Assembly (NCBI GenBank): GCA_003255065.1
Contig: QAOA01003578.1
Location: 231,991-295,990 of the forward strand
From: Cercis canadensis
Taxonomy: Eukaryota; Streptophyta; Magnoliopsida; Fabales; Fabaceae
DNA: 64,000 bases
Direction: 5' to 3'
Below, piece after piece: positions 35,799 to 46,759 of this stretch (positions are counted from its first letter, which is position 1; the number at the start of each line of letters is the position of its first letter). The notes under the pieces are model-generated. The model was not told the origin of the DNA, searched no databases, and was given only the letters and a program-made list of their open reading frames with translations. A program made the translations under genes and the position numbers.

Positions 35799-38700
35799 AT
35801 GGCGCTCGCTGCTTCGCTTGCTTATAGTGCACTTCTGAAACGCTCATCTTCTTCACATGGCGAAGCCTTACCTTCTTCATCAAATTCTACACCTTTTTTT
35901 GGAGCTCCCCTTTCCTTCTCAAGCTCCACTTTCCCTGGTTTGTCACGCTCATTTTTTTTTCTTGTTTCTCAGAAGATTTATTGTGGAGAAGACTTAGTTT
36001 GAATTACGGTTTTCGGGCGTAGCTTTACTTTCAGAGCTATGAATGAAGTATAAAAATTGGTTCTGTTTTTGTTTAGCGTTAATGGGATCCTGTAAAATTC
36101 AAGCTTTTCATGGTTTCTCATGCTTCCCAGCTCCCAAATGGCGAATTGTGGAGTTTGATTTATTTGGGAATAATCATGTTTTTGTTATGATTTTATTTCT
36201 TCCAGGAAAACAATCACTTTCTAGGAGGAAACTTGTAGTTTTTGCTAAGAAGATGTCAGGGTTTGAGGAAGTCATGAGAATCAAAAGGTACAGAACTGTG
36301 ATGGAGCTATACTCTGTCTGTAGTGGATTGAACTTTCATTCTCAGATTAGAAGCTTAATTTCTGGAATTGGAATATATGGGAAGGTTCTAGATGTTTCTT
36401 TAATTTTATTCTGTTATCTTTGTTGGACTGTCAGCTAAATTCAACCTTCTTCCCAATTTTGTGGAATCAACTAGGTGACTCTTACTGGAGACTAATTATA
36501 TTCTATGTTAATTGATAGCTCTATTCCGAAAGGTGGACTGTTAATCGGGTTTATTAGTCTTCATCAAACTAGTATGTATAGGATGAATATTTTTATTTAA
36601 GTGCTGTTAAATTAAAGTAGCTTATCTAAATCAACATTCAGAACAAGGTTTGACTGCTTTATTTCCACATTTGCTAGTCTCTAATATTATTCCGTTGATC
36701 GTAAGACACAATTTGGATGTTTGCATTGGATATGTTGCAATGGGATGATAATCGTTTATGATATATAAATTGAATCAGTTCTCTATCTTATCCGTGCTTT
36801 AACAATCGATATCAAAGTGCTTTCTTCAAAACATATAAACTGGGCCTGCTTTGTTCTTCATTGCAATTGCTTTTCTACTATCTGAATACGAGTTTTAAGT
36901 ATTTTATTTTTGTAAAGGGATAGATTGAAGTAAATTTTACATACCTTCTTGCCTATTGTTTGGTCATATGTAGAGACCGTGAGCAGCAAGGGGTGACAAA
37001 GGTTAAAAGACAGCCTCCATTGAGGCGTGGAAGAGTATCACCACGTCTTCCTGTGCCTGATCACATACCAAAGCCTCCTTATGTAGGTTCAAATATACTG
37101 CCGGAAATTTCAAGTGAGCATCAACTTCATGATTCTGAAGGAATTGCTCACATGAGGGCTGCAGGTGAGCTTGCTGCTCGTGTCTTAAACTATGCAGGAA
37201 CATTGGTTAGGGTAAGATTTCCTTCTTTTAGTAGTTGTTTCTTATTGTGCTCTAAGTTGGGAAGAATTGGACTAGTTTAGACTTTTGGCTCCTGTTCTGC
37301 AGTGCTTAACGTTTCTAAGAGGAATTAAACGTTCAAAAAAAAAAAAAAAAAGAAGAAAATTTCCTGAATGGTGTGAAGCTTTTGTACATGATAGAGAATG
37401 TCATATTGGAGAAATATGTTTTTCTTGTGAAACATTTCCTCCAAAGACAATATTGTTTCAAAGGGTTTCCAGAAGTATAAAAACCATTTTTAGGTCTTGC
37501 TTGGCATAAACTTTTAAGTCAAGTGGCTCTTTAACGTGGTATCAAAGCTTAGTTGCCCAAGTTGTCCAGAGTTTGACCCCTACTGCCCCCAATCTTGTAA
37601 TAAAAATTTCAATACAAATTACGGCTCAATTTGGTAAATGGTGCTTGTGAGCCTATATGTTGTCCATGTTTCATGCCTGAAGGTCTTTCATGTGAGGGAG
37701 TGATTGCTTTATAAAACCCATTCTTGGGCCTTTCCTTGATGGCTTAAGCTTTTCAGTCAAGTGATTTCTTGACAAGTTGTCTAGCAATTGACATGTGCAT
37801 GAACTAATAATGGAAGGTGTTAAATCTCTAGACTGTTTATCCAGAAACTTGTGATCTAACATGCCCTCATTCAGCTTTTGGGTTTTGGGGTAAGTAAGAA
37901 AGCTTTGTACTGCTTTTAGCAGTAGGATTGTCTGATGACCTTTAGTGGACCTGGAATATTGTGAAATTTTTTTACGCAGTTAAGAGCATTTGGCATAGGT
38001 TGAGAGGTTGCAAGAATAACTTATTGTAGATTTACACCTGTCACCTTGATTGAATGTGTTTTGTATCAATAAAAGCCGCCTTCTAATGTTTTTCCATGAT
38101 TTCTTGTCTTATCTTTCCATATCTACTATTCTACCTTGTGTTTCTCTCTAACTAACTTATTCTTGGTTCATCTTGTCAGCCTTCTGTAACAACAAATGAA
38201 ATTGATAAAGCAGTGCACCAGATGATAATTGATGCTGGTGCTTATCCCTCACCTCTTGGCTATGGTGGGTTTCCCAAAAGTGTGTGTACATCAGTTAATG
38301 AGTGCATGTGCCATGGAATTCCTGATTCTCGGCAGTTACAGGTTTTCAAGCATAAATTGCCTTTGCCTTATTCTTAGTATGCATATTATTCATAATTGAT
38401 ATATATGGTTTTTTTTTTTTTTTTTTTNTTTTTTTTTTTTTTTTTGCAGAATGGTGACATTATTAACATTGATGTGACAGTCTACCTGAATGTATGCTCT
38501 CTAATTCTTTTTGAGAATTTATTTAGGTTTACTTTGGACATACTGCTTGTTTCTCTAAATAAATTTTCTTGTAGCAGTTCCTGTGTATATAATGAATTCA
38601 TTTCTGAGATTGTTGATTCATCTTACTTCTTTCCTATAAATTGGGGTAGAGTTTCCTATTGCATTTTGATACGCTCCATGTACTAGATGTATGTTAGGTG

Positions 38701-41700
38701 TCTGTATTTAAAGAGTAAAAATTGGAAACCTTCTCCACGTACATTTCTGCTATTCATCCAGTGAAGTTGCAGTCTGTTTTGGGTTGCTCTTTGCCAGATG
38801 TTGTTGCATTACACTGGATCATCAATGAAGCAATGCAATGAGTATAGTCAATGTTTTGACTTCATTGATTTAATTATATTTTCTATTGACTTAATCAGTT
38901 TGCTAAGCAAAAAAGGAAACTTAAAAGGAAATGATGGGCAAATTATTCTTTTAGTGGGGGACATTTCCCTTTTATGAGGCCTTTCCTCTATCATGTTTCC
39001 TTCTTACATACTCACATCCAAACTTTTACAATATTCAGGGTTTCAAGTCCCTCTTGCTCTTACTTGATTATATTCATCTGTCTTCCAACACATGAGCTGT
39101 GGCCTATTTATATTTGGTACCATGCTGGTGTGAATATTCTCTCCTTTTCTCCATACTCTTTTGGTAGGTTTTCTTCCTTAAAATATTTAATAAGGCAGCA
39201 AACTGAAGTATATCGTCCTGAACATCATTTATATATGGCTGCTGCTACTAATGACCATCTAATCTTATGCCATTTTATATGCCGTGTTAGGGATATCATG
39301 GAGACACATCAAAGACTTTTCTTGTTGGGGATGTCAGTGATGCAATGAAAAATCTCGTTAAGGTAAATGATTGTTGGCTATAAAAAAGGAGAGGGAGGGG
39401 GAAAGCTGTGCAGTAAATTTTATCATTTTGATTGTGCTCGTATGATTTTATTATGTTGAAAGCATGCTTCCTTAATGAACTTTGCATTTTCTGACACTCT
39501 CCTTTGTTGCGTTCTCATTAAGCAATGCCTCTAACGCAAATATTTAGATTAGCATAATGCATTGACCACATCAAAATATCTGATGCCAGCAGGTAACTGA
39601 AGACTGTTTGGAGAAGGGAATTGCTGTTTGCAAGGATGGTGCTAGTTTTAAGAAAATAGGAAAGAAAATCAGGTACAGTTTGTTAGATCATAATGAATAC
39701 AAACAAGCATATTAGTATATATATACTGCAAGCATTTATCATGCATTGCAGGTGACTTTTTTCCCTTTATCTATTAGAACTCATTATTTTGCCACTTAAT
39801 GGACCCATTAAGTATATATATATGACAAGGTATTAAACAATATCCACTAAGAAAACAAAAATGGACAAAATGAACCTAAAGAAAGGTTTCATCTTCAATC
39901 TCCAAATGATGATGTATGCTTGACCATCAAAAACTTGGTCATGTTATGGCCACAGATGCCACATCAAACATCCAGGAGCCATCTTCGAAACTACCAAATT
40001 GTCTTGAACAATCGCCACCTCTGGCAATTGAGTAAATCCTTATCATCTACATTACTCAGCAGACTCTGATNGAACCTAAAGAAAGGTTTCATCTTCAATC
40101 TTCAAATGATGATGTATGCTTGACCATCAAAAACTTGGTCATGTTATGGCCACAGATGCCACATCAAACATCCAGGAGCCATCTTTGAAACTACCAAATT
40201 GTCTTGAACAATCGCCACCTCTGGCAATTGAGTAAATCCTTATCATCTACATTACTCAGCAGACTCTGATTAGAGAATGAACCAGGACTAAAGATTCGTA
40301 AGGTTTTTTTTTTATTTTTTATTTTTTTCGGTAAGAGTATTCCTAAGCATTTTTAAGAAGTAAGTCACCACCTGTTTCAAATCATAACTACACATGCAGC
40401 AATTTTTTTTGGGTGTTTGATATATTTATTTATGACATTTAGTCCCACATGGTAAGGATTGAAAATTGCATGACAGCTTGCATATAAAATATAAAATTTT
40501 CATATCCTTATTCCTTCTAGCTATTCTAAACATGCATTTAGTAATGTTATTTACAAACAATTATTTTTGGTTGTTTGATATATTTATTTAATGACATTTA
40601 GTACATGGTAATGATTGAAAATTGCATGACAGGTTGCATATAAAATATAAAATTTTCAAATCCTTATTCCTTCTAGCTGTTCTAAACATGCATTTCGTAA
40701 TGTTATTCACAAACAATCTTTTTTGGGTGTTTGATATATTTATTTAATGACATTTAGCACCACATGGTAATGATTGAAAATTGCATTTGACAGCTCACAT
40801 TAAATAAAATTTGTAAATTCAAAGAGTGCGTAATATAAGTATTAAACATTATGATACTCCTTTAGTCCTAATTATTTAAACTGATGGATGATCTTCACTT
40901 TTTGTCTGAAATCTTGAAATTTTCTTGGTTTGATATCTATCTGGCATAAAAAAAAAATTCAGTTATATTATTCAAGTTGGAAACTTCTCACATTTACATT
41001 TTTTATTCTAACTGATAATTTTCTTACATAAATGTATCTTAGTTAAGGTTGAAGATTTCCTATTTTCCTTTATATACCTATTGAGAAAAGCTAGAAATTC
41101 AACCATTTCTGGTCACTTATTTGTTTCCATTGGAAAATCCAGACCCCAATAATTTATGTTTGCATAGGCTGCACATGTACTGGATGAACCATATATATAG
41201 TACCCTGTTGCTTAATCCCCTCTCATCTTTAGCATCCCTCTACGTTGTTCATGTGTGGGACTAACAAGATGTACTTCATACTTTGCTAAAGATACAAGTC
41301 AATTACTAGAGACTGTTAATCTATGGACAAAATGAGATGCAATTATCATTTACATTAACTGATGATGCCTATCTGCAATGCAATGGCTTTTTAATACATG
41401 TTTAAACCTTTTCTTTACTTGTGAAACATTATCTCAGTGAGCATGCTGAAAAGTATGGCTATGGTGTAGTGGAGCGCTTTGTTGGGCATGGTGTGGGAAA
41501 AGTGTTTCACTCTGAGCCGATTATTTTACATAATCGTAAGTGACCTATCAACAGTAGCATATATTCCTCATATTGCTTTTGCTGTCTTAAGATGACAATG
41601 ACCTGTTAAACTATGTACTTATACCTTGATTCACCAATGATTACATGCTAATGTGTCTCCTTCACTCCAGTATTCTAATTTGAAATTTTCTGTTGGTTGA

Positions 41701-42095
41701 TAAAGATTTTTTTTTTTTGATGAAATGCTTGACAGGTAATGATAATCCTGGTTGCATGGTTGAAGGTCAAACATTTACAATTGGTAAGTACATTGTTAAT
41801 TTGTACCTATAATCTGAGGTGATCATTGCTGTGTTCTTAACAGTGATCTTCAATTTATGTTACACTTGATAAGTCTATAGGTTGCTTTCTCTCTCTATTG
41901 TTCAAGCTGGGTTTTGAATGTTATCTTTCAAATTCTACTTCTACTGCAGAACCTATTCTTACGTTGGGGAGTACCAACTGCATTACATGGCCAGACAACT
42001 GGACAGCTGTAACATCAGATGGTAGTCCTGCTGCACAATTTGAGCATACAATTTTGATAACAAGGACTGGAGCAGAAATTTTGACTACATGTTGA
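35799..42095 (+). CDS. MAP1: Methionine aminopeptidase type 1, organellar
   Basis: Ten GT-AG exons give 368 residues: 35799-35937, 36206-36287, 36974-37211, 38180-38341, 38450-38491, 39291-39362, 39593-39672, 41438-41535, 41736-41783 and 41950-42095. The enzyme removes the initiator methionine from nascent proteins. All active-site positions of the family are visible: His198 (CHGIPD), Asp215 (NIDVTVY), Asp226 (HGDTS), His289 and His296 ([13 protein letters not shown]), Glu321 (TIEPIL) and Glu352 (FEHTILIT). The spacings between the two Asp, the two His and the two Glu equal those of E. coli Map. The N-terminal 70 residues are rich in Ser, Ala and basic residues and look like a chloroplast or mitochondrial transit peptide. 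Gene order favours Arabidopsis MAP1B/MAP1C; MAP1D cannot be excluded by eye. Intron 3 contains a TRIM fossil, intron 4 an N in a T run, and intron 7 an N-joined duplication and a 157-bp tandem repeat. Confidence 0.95.
37466..37772 (+). mobile_element. TRIM-like LTR fossil inside MAP1 intron 3
   Basis: The layout is like the element at 34119-34463. A short repeat with 'taaaaaccatttttaggtc...cttttaagtcaagtgg' ends just before TGGTATCAAAGC (37537), a tRNA-Met-type primer-binding site. A second repeat copy ('ataaaacccattcttgggcc...cttttcagtcaagtg') lies at about 37710-37772 after a purine-rich GTGAGGGAG. It is non-coding, old and diverged, and lies in sense orientation in the intron. Confidence 0.55.
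39872..40270. repeat. 199-bp direct duplication around a single N, in MAP1 intron 7
   Basis: Positions 39872-40070 and 40072-40270 are the same 199 bp with two visible mismatches (both C/T), separated by N at 40071. It is probably an assembly overlap, so the true intron may be about 200 bp shorter. Confidence 0.85.
40400..40800. repeat. Tandem repeat of about 157 bp, 2.5 copies, in MAP1 intron 7
   Basis: Units start near 40400, 40558 and 40714. Each begins with a T run and 'tgtttgatatatttatttaa', then 'gacatttag', 'catggtaa.gattgaaaattgca' and, in the first two, 'tccttattccttctagct'. The third is partial. No N lies between units and the copies have diverged, so this is a real tandem array. 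Confidence 0.8.
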
Positions 42096-43536
42096 TGTGG
42101 TAATTACAAATAGTTAATGATTTGTTTTGAATATTATGTTCTTAATAAGTTGTAAATATCAGCCTTCAATTTGCTTCCAGAGAATTGTACAAGAAAATTC
42201 TTTCTGTCCAGTTGAAGAGTCCCTCGAGAAACTGAATACCACATTCTCCTCTGCATGGAGCTTCTGTTTATGAAGGAAACCATAGCAGATATAGAGATAC
42301 AGAGAGATTTGGTAAAAGTTTTTATCAGCCAGTGGCAGATTTATGTATAAGAATGTGGGGCATTTGCCACAACATCACAACATGAAAAAAATTTCAATGA
42401 TTATATATATCATTTAACAAAGTTGCATCTGTTAAAAATGTTAAATTGCCCCATTACCATAAAATATGTGAGTATTATGTTGTTAAATATTACATGAATC
42501 TCAAACTTTTTTCATAAACTGAAAAAAAAAAAAAAAAAATGGCCCCTAAAAAATTAAGCAAATTTAGTCAAATTTATAAAATGCCGATTTAATCAAAAGT
42601 CAAGAACAAATAGTAAGAAGATGTGAAAATAAAATATACTAGTCAAATTTGTGAAGGAGAGTCTTGTCTTTGCAATAATTTGCAAATAAATAACACAAAA
42701 TAAGAAGTAATGGATCTCAAGGATTATGTGTTAAAAAAATTAATCTTTCTAAATTATGGCTATTCAACGCCACGTGATGTTTTACATATGAAATTGTATA
42801 TAATTGATGCAGGAACCTTATTAGTATCCTAATGTTAGTCATTTATAATATTTTAGATTGACTAGCAAAGAGACAGTTTGGTGGTACTCATTAGTAATTG
42901 GTAGAAAAGAACTCCACACATGATTACTTTATGGAAAAATGAAGTTTGAATATGGAGTAAAATTAGTCTAACAACTTTTTAATTTTTTCATCACACCTCT
43001 TATATATATACACTTGGCAGCATAGCATTTGAATGTAATTAGATTCACTAAAATTTTAAAAAGTATAATTTATCTTCAAGCAATGCTATTTATGCATTAC
43101 CTAATGTCATGTTATTTGAGCTAAAATTTTATTAAGAGGTGCGTTTGGTAGAGGGGTAATAGGAAAATATTACCACAGGAATTTTTTCACATAATATAAA
43201 AAAAAAAAAAAAAAATCCTTTGACATTTAAAAAATTATTTAGAATCAATTGGTAAGAATACTATAATCTCTAAAGGTTTCTATTTTGATCTTAGTGTTTT
43301 TTTATATTAATATTTTTAAAAAAATGTGTAAGATAGAATTTTGTCTTAAAAGTCATAATTTGCCACCTGTTTGTAGTACTATCATCTACTTGCAATTTAT
43401 TGAAGACTCACGTGTTGAATAGCAATATTATAATGCTTGTGCATTTATAAATCTGCCTCCTAGTGCATCCCTTTTGCTCACAAGTCACTGCTCACAAGTC
43501 ACTACCATTCTTCTCCCAACTCCTCCATCACCATCC
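42096..43536. other. Intergenic region between MAP1 and AOC
   Basis: The first 200 bp are probably the MAP1 3' untranslated region. The rest is AT-rich with two A homopolymers (about 42522-42539 and 43199-43215). A degraded 'agtggcagatttatg...tggggcatttgcc' segment at 42331 resembles a common plant repeat end but is too short to classify. No gene is seen. Confidence 0.6.
43444..43452 (+). promoter_or_regulatory. Probable TATA box of AOC
   Basis: TTTATAAAT lies 85-93 bp upstream of the AOC start codon, a normal distance for a short plant leader. It is a positional inference. Confidence 0.5.
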
Positions 43537-44733
43537 ATGGCCTCCTCAAGTTCTCTGAAAATGATTTCTTCCCTTAGACTCTCCCACCCAAAATCTATCC
43601 CTCTTTCCCAAACCCAAAAGCCATTAGGATCTAATCTCTTCCAATCCTTCCAAACCCATAGTCTGAAATTCTCAACTACCCGTCAAGTATCTACAAGTTC
43701 CAAATATACCACATCCACAACCAAAGCATTCTTCTGGAATAAGCCCAAGCAGCACCATGATTCTCCAAGCCCAGGTAAGTGCTTCTCAGACCCTTTTTTT
43801 AGGAGTAATGCTAGTTCACTTGTATTTATTGTACAGATCAAACCTCTAACATAAAAAGACCTTAGTTCACAGACTCGATCTAAATCATTCTATCCGACCT
43901 AATCTTCTCAACCTCAATACAGGCATCATCAATATCAATACAATCTTTATGTATCAACAGCATAATTGGCAAAATTTGATTTTAGATAGTTTCACTTAAA
44001 CTTTTTTCTATCAAACTTACATTTTCACCACATACACAATATATGGAAATATCATTTCTCTTTCTTGGATGACTTGCATTAAATAATTGCTCAAATCAAA
44101 CCCATGTGTCAATAGCTTCCCTTTAAGCCAAAAATCACTTGTTTAGTCATAGTAACTAGGTTTTATAAGATTTCTCATTCATTCATTTGTGATTTGTTCA
44201 TTTCTTCAGCTAGGGTTCAAGAACTGAGTGTGTATGAGATCAATGAAGGTGACAGAGGCAGCCCTGCATATCTGAGGCTGAGCCAGAAAGAGGTGAACCA
44301 TCTTGGAGACTTAGTGCCATTCAGCAACAAGCTCTACTCCGGAGACTTGCAAAAGAGGGTAGGGATAACCTCAGGCATATGTGTACTTATCCAGCATCTA
44401 CCTGAGAAGAAAGGAGACAGATATGAGGCCACTTACAGCTTCTACTTTGGCGACTACGGCCACATATCAGTGCAAGGAGCTTATCTAACATACCAAGACA
44501 CATATCTAGCAGTAACTGGAGGTTCTGGCATCTTTAAAGGTGTCTATGGACAGGTCAAGCTTCAGCAGATTGTGTTCCCTTTCAAGTTGTTCTACACTTT
44601 TTATTTGAAGGGTATTCCTGATTTGCCTGCTGAGCTCACATGGAAGCATGTGCAACCATCACCAACTGTTGAGCCATCTCCAGCTGCTAAGGCTGCTGAA
44701 CCTCATGCCGCTGTCCCTAACTTCACCAACTGA
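43537..44733 (+). CDS. AOC: Allene oxide cyclase, chloroplast
   Basis: Two exons, 43537-43774 and 44210-44733, encode 253 residues. The enzyme converts the unstable allene oxide of 13-hydroperoxylinolenic acid into cis-(+)-OPDA in the chloroplast, the step that sets the stereochemistry of jasmonates. Residues 1 to about 76 are Ser/Thr- and Lys-rich and are the transit peptide. The mature part starts near [20 protein letters not shown], which carries the conserved catalytic-site Glu. It continues with GICVLIQH and [20 protein letters not shown], the barrel strands of the family. The length and the two-domain layout are normal. The C-terminal tail is a Pro/Ala-rich extension ([17 protein letters not shown]). 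The start was chosen at MASSSS; an in-frame upstream codon near 43474 has no support. The gene lies 1.4 kb downstream of MAP1 on the same strand. Confidence 0.97.
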
Positions 44734-45694
44734 ATCTTCCTTTCAATTCAGCTTCTTTTGGATAAAACTTTACTTTTGAATCCAAATTAAATTCTGGGTT
44801 GATGCCCATTCATCTTCTGTCTATGTATGTGTTAGATAGGAATTTGCAGATATACCTGCTATATTATAATTGGAAGTTACAATTTGTTTATTTTAAAAAG
44901 TAATTTAGCATCATTTTTTTTTTCAGTTGATTATAGATCATAGACTCACATAGTACAATTTTACTCTAAGAAAAAAATCAGTCATGGACATGTGCCTAGT
45001 AACTAAAAGTTGATTAGTTTTTAATATTATTTTAAAACTTAATTAAATAAGTAATCAAGAGTTTGATCTTCAGTATATTCATCTTCTTCATTAGAGTTAG
45101 ATTTTAATCACGGATTTAGAATGAGCTTTTGAGTAAAAAGTTTAAATTTTTAGGTTAAATTAGTAGTTGAAAAATTCAAAAGTACTCCAAGGTTGTGACA
45201 CTAATGATATTTCAATTTTTTGTGTGATTAAATTAATGGAGAGTTGAATCTTTCTCATGTGGCCCTCGTGGACTCAAATTATTGTCCTTTTCTTATTGGA
45301 AAAAACATTGTCATACTTTTTTCTTGAGAGCAACGGGTAATGCTATTATATTACAAGGTAGAGAATGGACAAAGTGGGGTGAGGCATATGCTTCAAAATG
45401 TATTGGTTCATGTGAGGAAGCCACTTTGATGAACAGAGAAAGGAAAACGACATTGGAACACAGCTAAAAAAATGAACTCAACCATCATCATAGTCACATT
45501 CAACAACCAAACTTATATTTTAAAAAATCAACAATTTCATGTTTCAAAATTTGTCACGGCAAAAAAAAATATTTCACAATTTTTAATATTTTTCACAAAC
45601 GTCCTTGACGGAAAAAGAAATGCACCTCTCACGTTGCCCACTGCTTCAAGAGTTGTTGGGTATAAGTTTTGAATTTTTATTTTTAAAAATATAT

Positions 45695-45799
45695 TTTCAC
45701 TCATTTTTTTTTGAGTGTTGTATTTTTATATTTAGTATGCATTTAANTTTCACTCATATTTTTTTGAGTGTTGTATTTTTATATTTAGTATGCATTTAA
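45695..45799. repeat. 52-bp direct duplication around a single N
   Basis: Positions 45695-45746 and 45748-45799 are the same 52 bases with one mismatch and N at 45747 between them. Confidence 0.85.
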
Positions 45800-46307
45800 C
45801 ATTTTTGTAAAAATGGCACCACCGCCGGTCAGTGATGACTGGCGACCACCACCCATAGTCAGCCGACATTCTAATGCCACGTAAGTCTAACATTCTCACC
45901 TTTGTAGACAGGAATAGAGGTTAAAATTCATTTTGAAAATCTTACATTCTCATACATAAATTTTTAACTCTTGTACTAAACAAGAGTATACAAGATTCCC
46001 ATTTCACATTCTTGAGAATGTGAAATGGAAACTTTGTACTAAACGTGACTTGTCAAATCCCAAACAGAAGCAAATGAGAAAAAATGAGGTTCATATGATC
46101 TACAGTAGTGACCCAGAAAAGGTAAAGAAATTGTGGTTTACATCTTGAACAGAGAATTTGATATTCTTCCAAACAAATTGAGCAGAATACCCAGTTTGAA
46201 TTCCAGTTGCTGAATGCTGATGGCGAAACAATTTGAATGGGCAGGTAGAGTAGCATCTGGTGTAGAAAGTAGAAACCATGCAAGGCAACAAAAGCTATTA
46301 TACCTTA

Positions 46308-46759
46308 GGGCTCTGTTTGAGAGTTTGAAGTGAGGGGAAAGAAAAAGAAAGATAAATGAAGGGGAAGAGAAAGAGAGAGATTTTCTTTTCTTTTGTTTGG
46401 ATGATTAAAATGAGCAAAAAAAAAAAAAATAAAGGAAAGAAAAGAAATAAAAATTTATAATTTTACAAATTTATCTTTTATTTATAAAGTAAATATATTT
46501 AATATAAGATTTAATAATATTATCTAAATAGTATTTGAAAAAATAAATAGAGGTATAATAATAAACTACTTTTTTTTCCTCTCTAAACTCCCCAAATTAG
46601 AGGAACACAAAAATGAAAGCAAAAAAAGAATGTTGGGGTTTTAGGTTACCCATTGGTTTCCTTTCCTTTTTTAATCTTGAACTACCAAACAAGGGGATTG
46701 ACACATTTACTTATTTCATTTCCTCTCATTTCTCCCTAATTTTAACTCCCAAACAAACC
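46308..46759. mobile_element. Tourist-like (PIF/Harbinger) MITE
   Basis: The 452-bp element begins GGGCTCTGTTTGAGAGTT and ends AACTCCCAAACAAACC, imperfect terminal inverted repeats of the Tourist type. It is flanked by TTA at 46305-46307 and 46760-46762, the 3-bp target duplication of PIF/Harbinger elements. The interior is A/G-rich with no coding capacity. Confidence 0.7.

Noticed and set aside
42328-42550. Segment starting 'agtggcagattta', similar to 54732-54960, like the ends of a common plant repeat.
   Set aside because: Both are too degraded to define ends, orientation or target duplication.
43474-43536. Longer AOC protein starting upstream at MLTSHCSQ.
   Set aside because: The first codon is not ATG and the added residues are unlike AOC transit peptides; MASSSS after a good start context is preferred.
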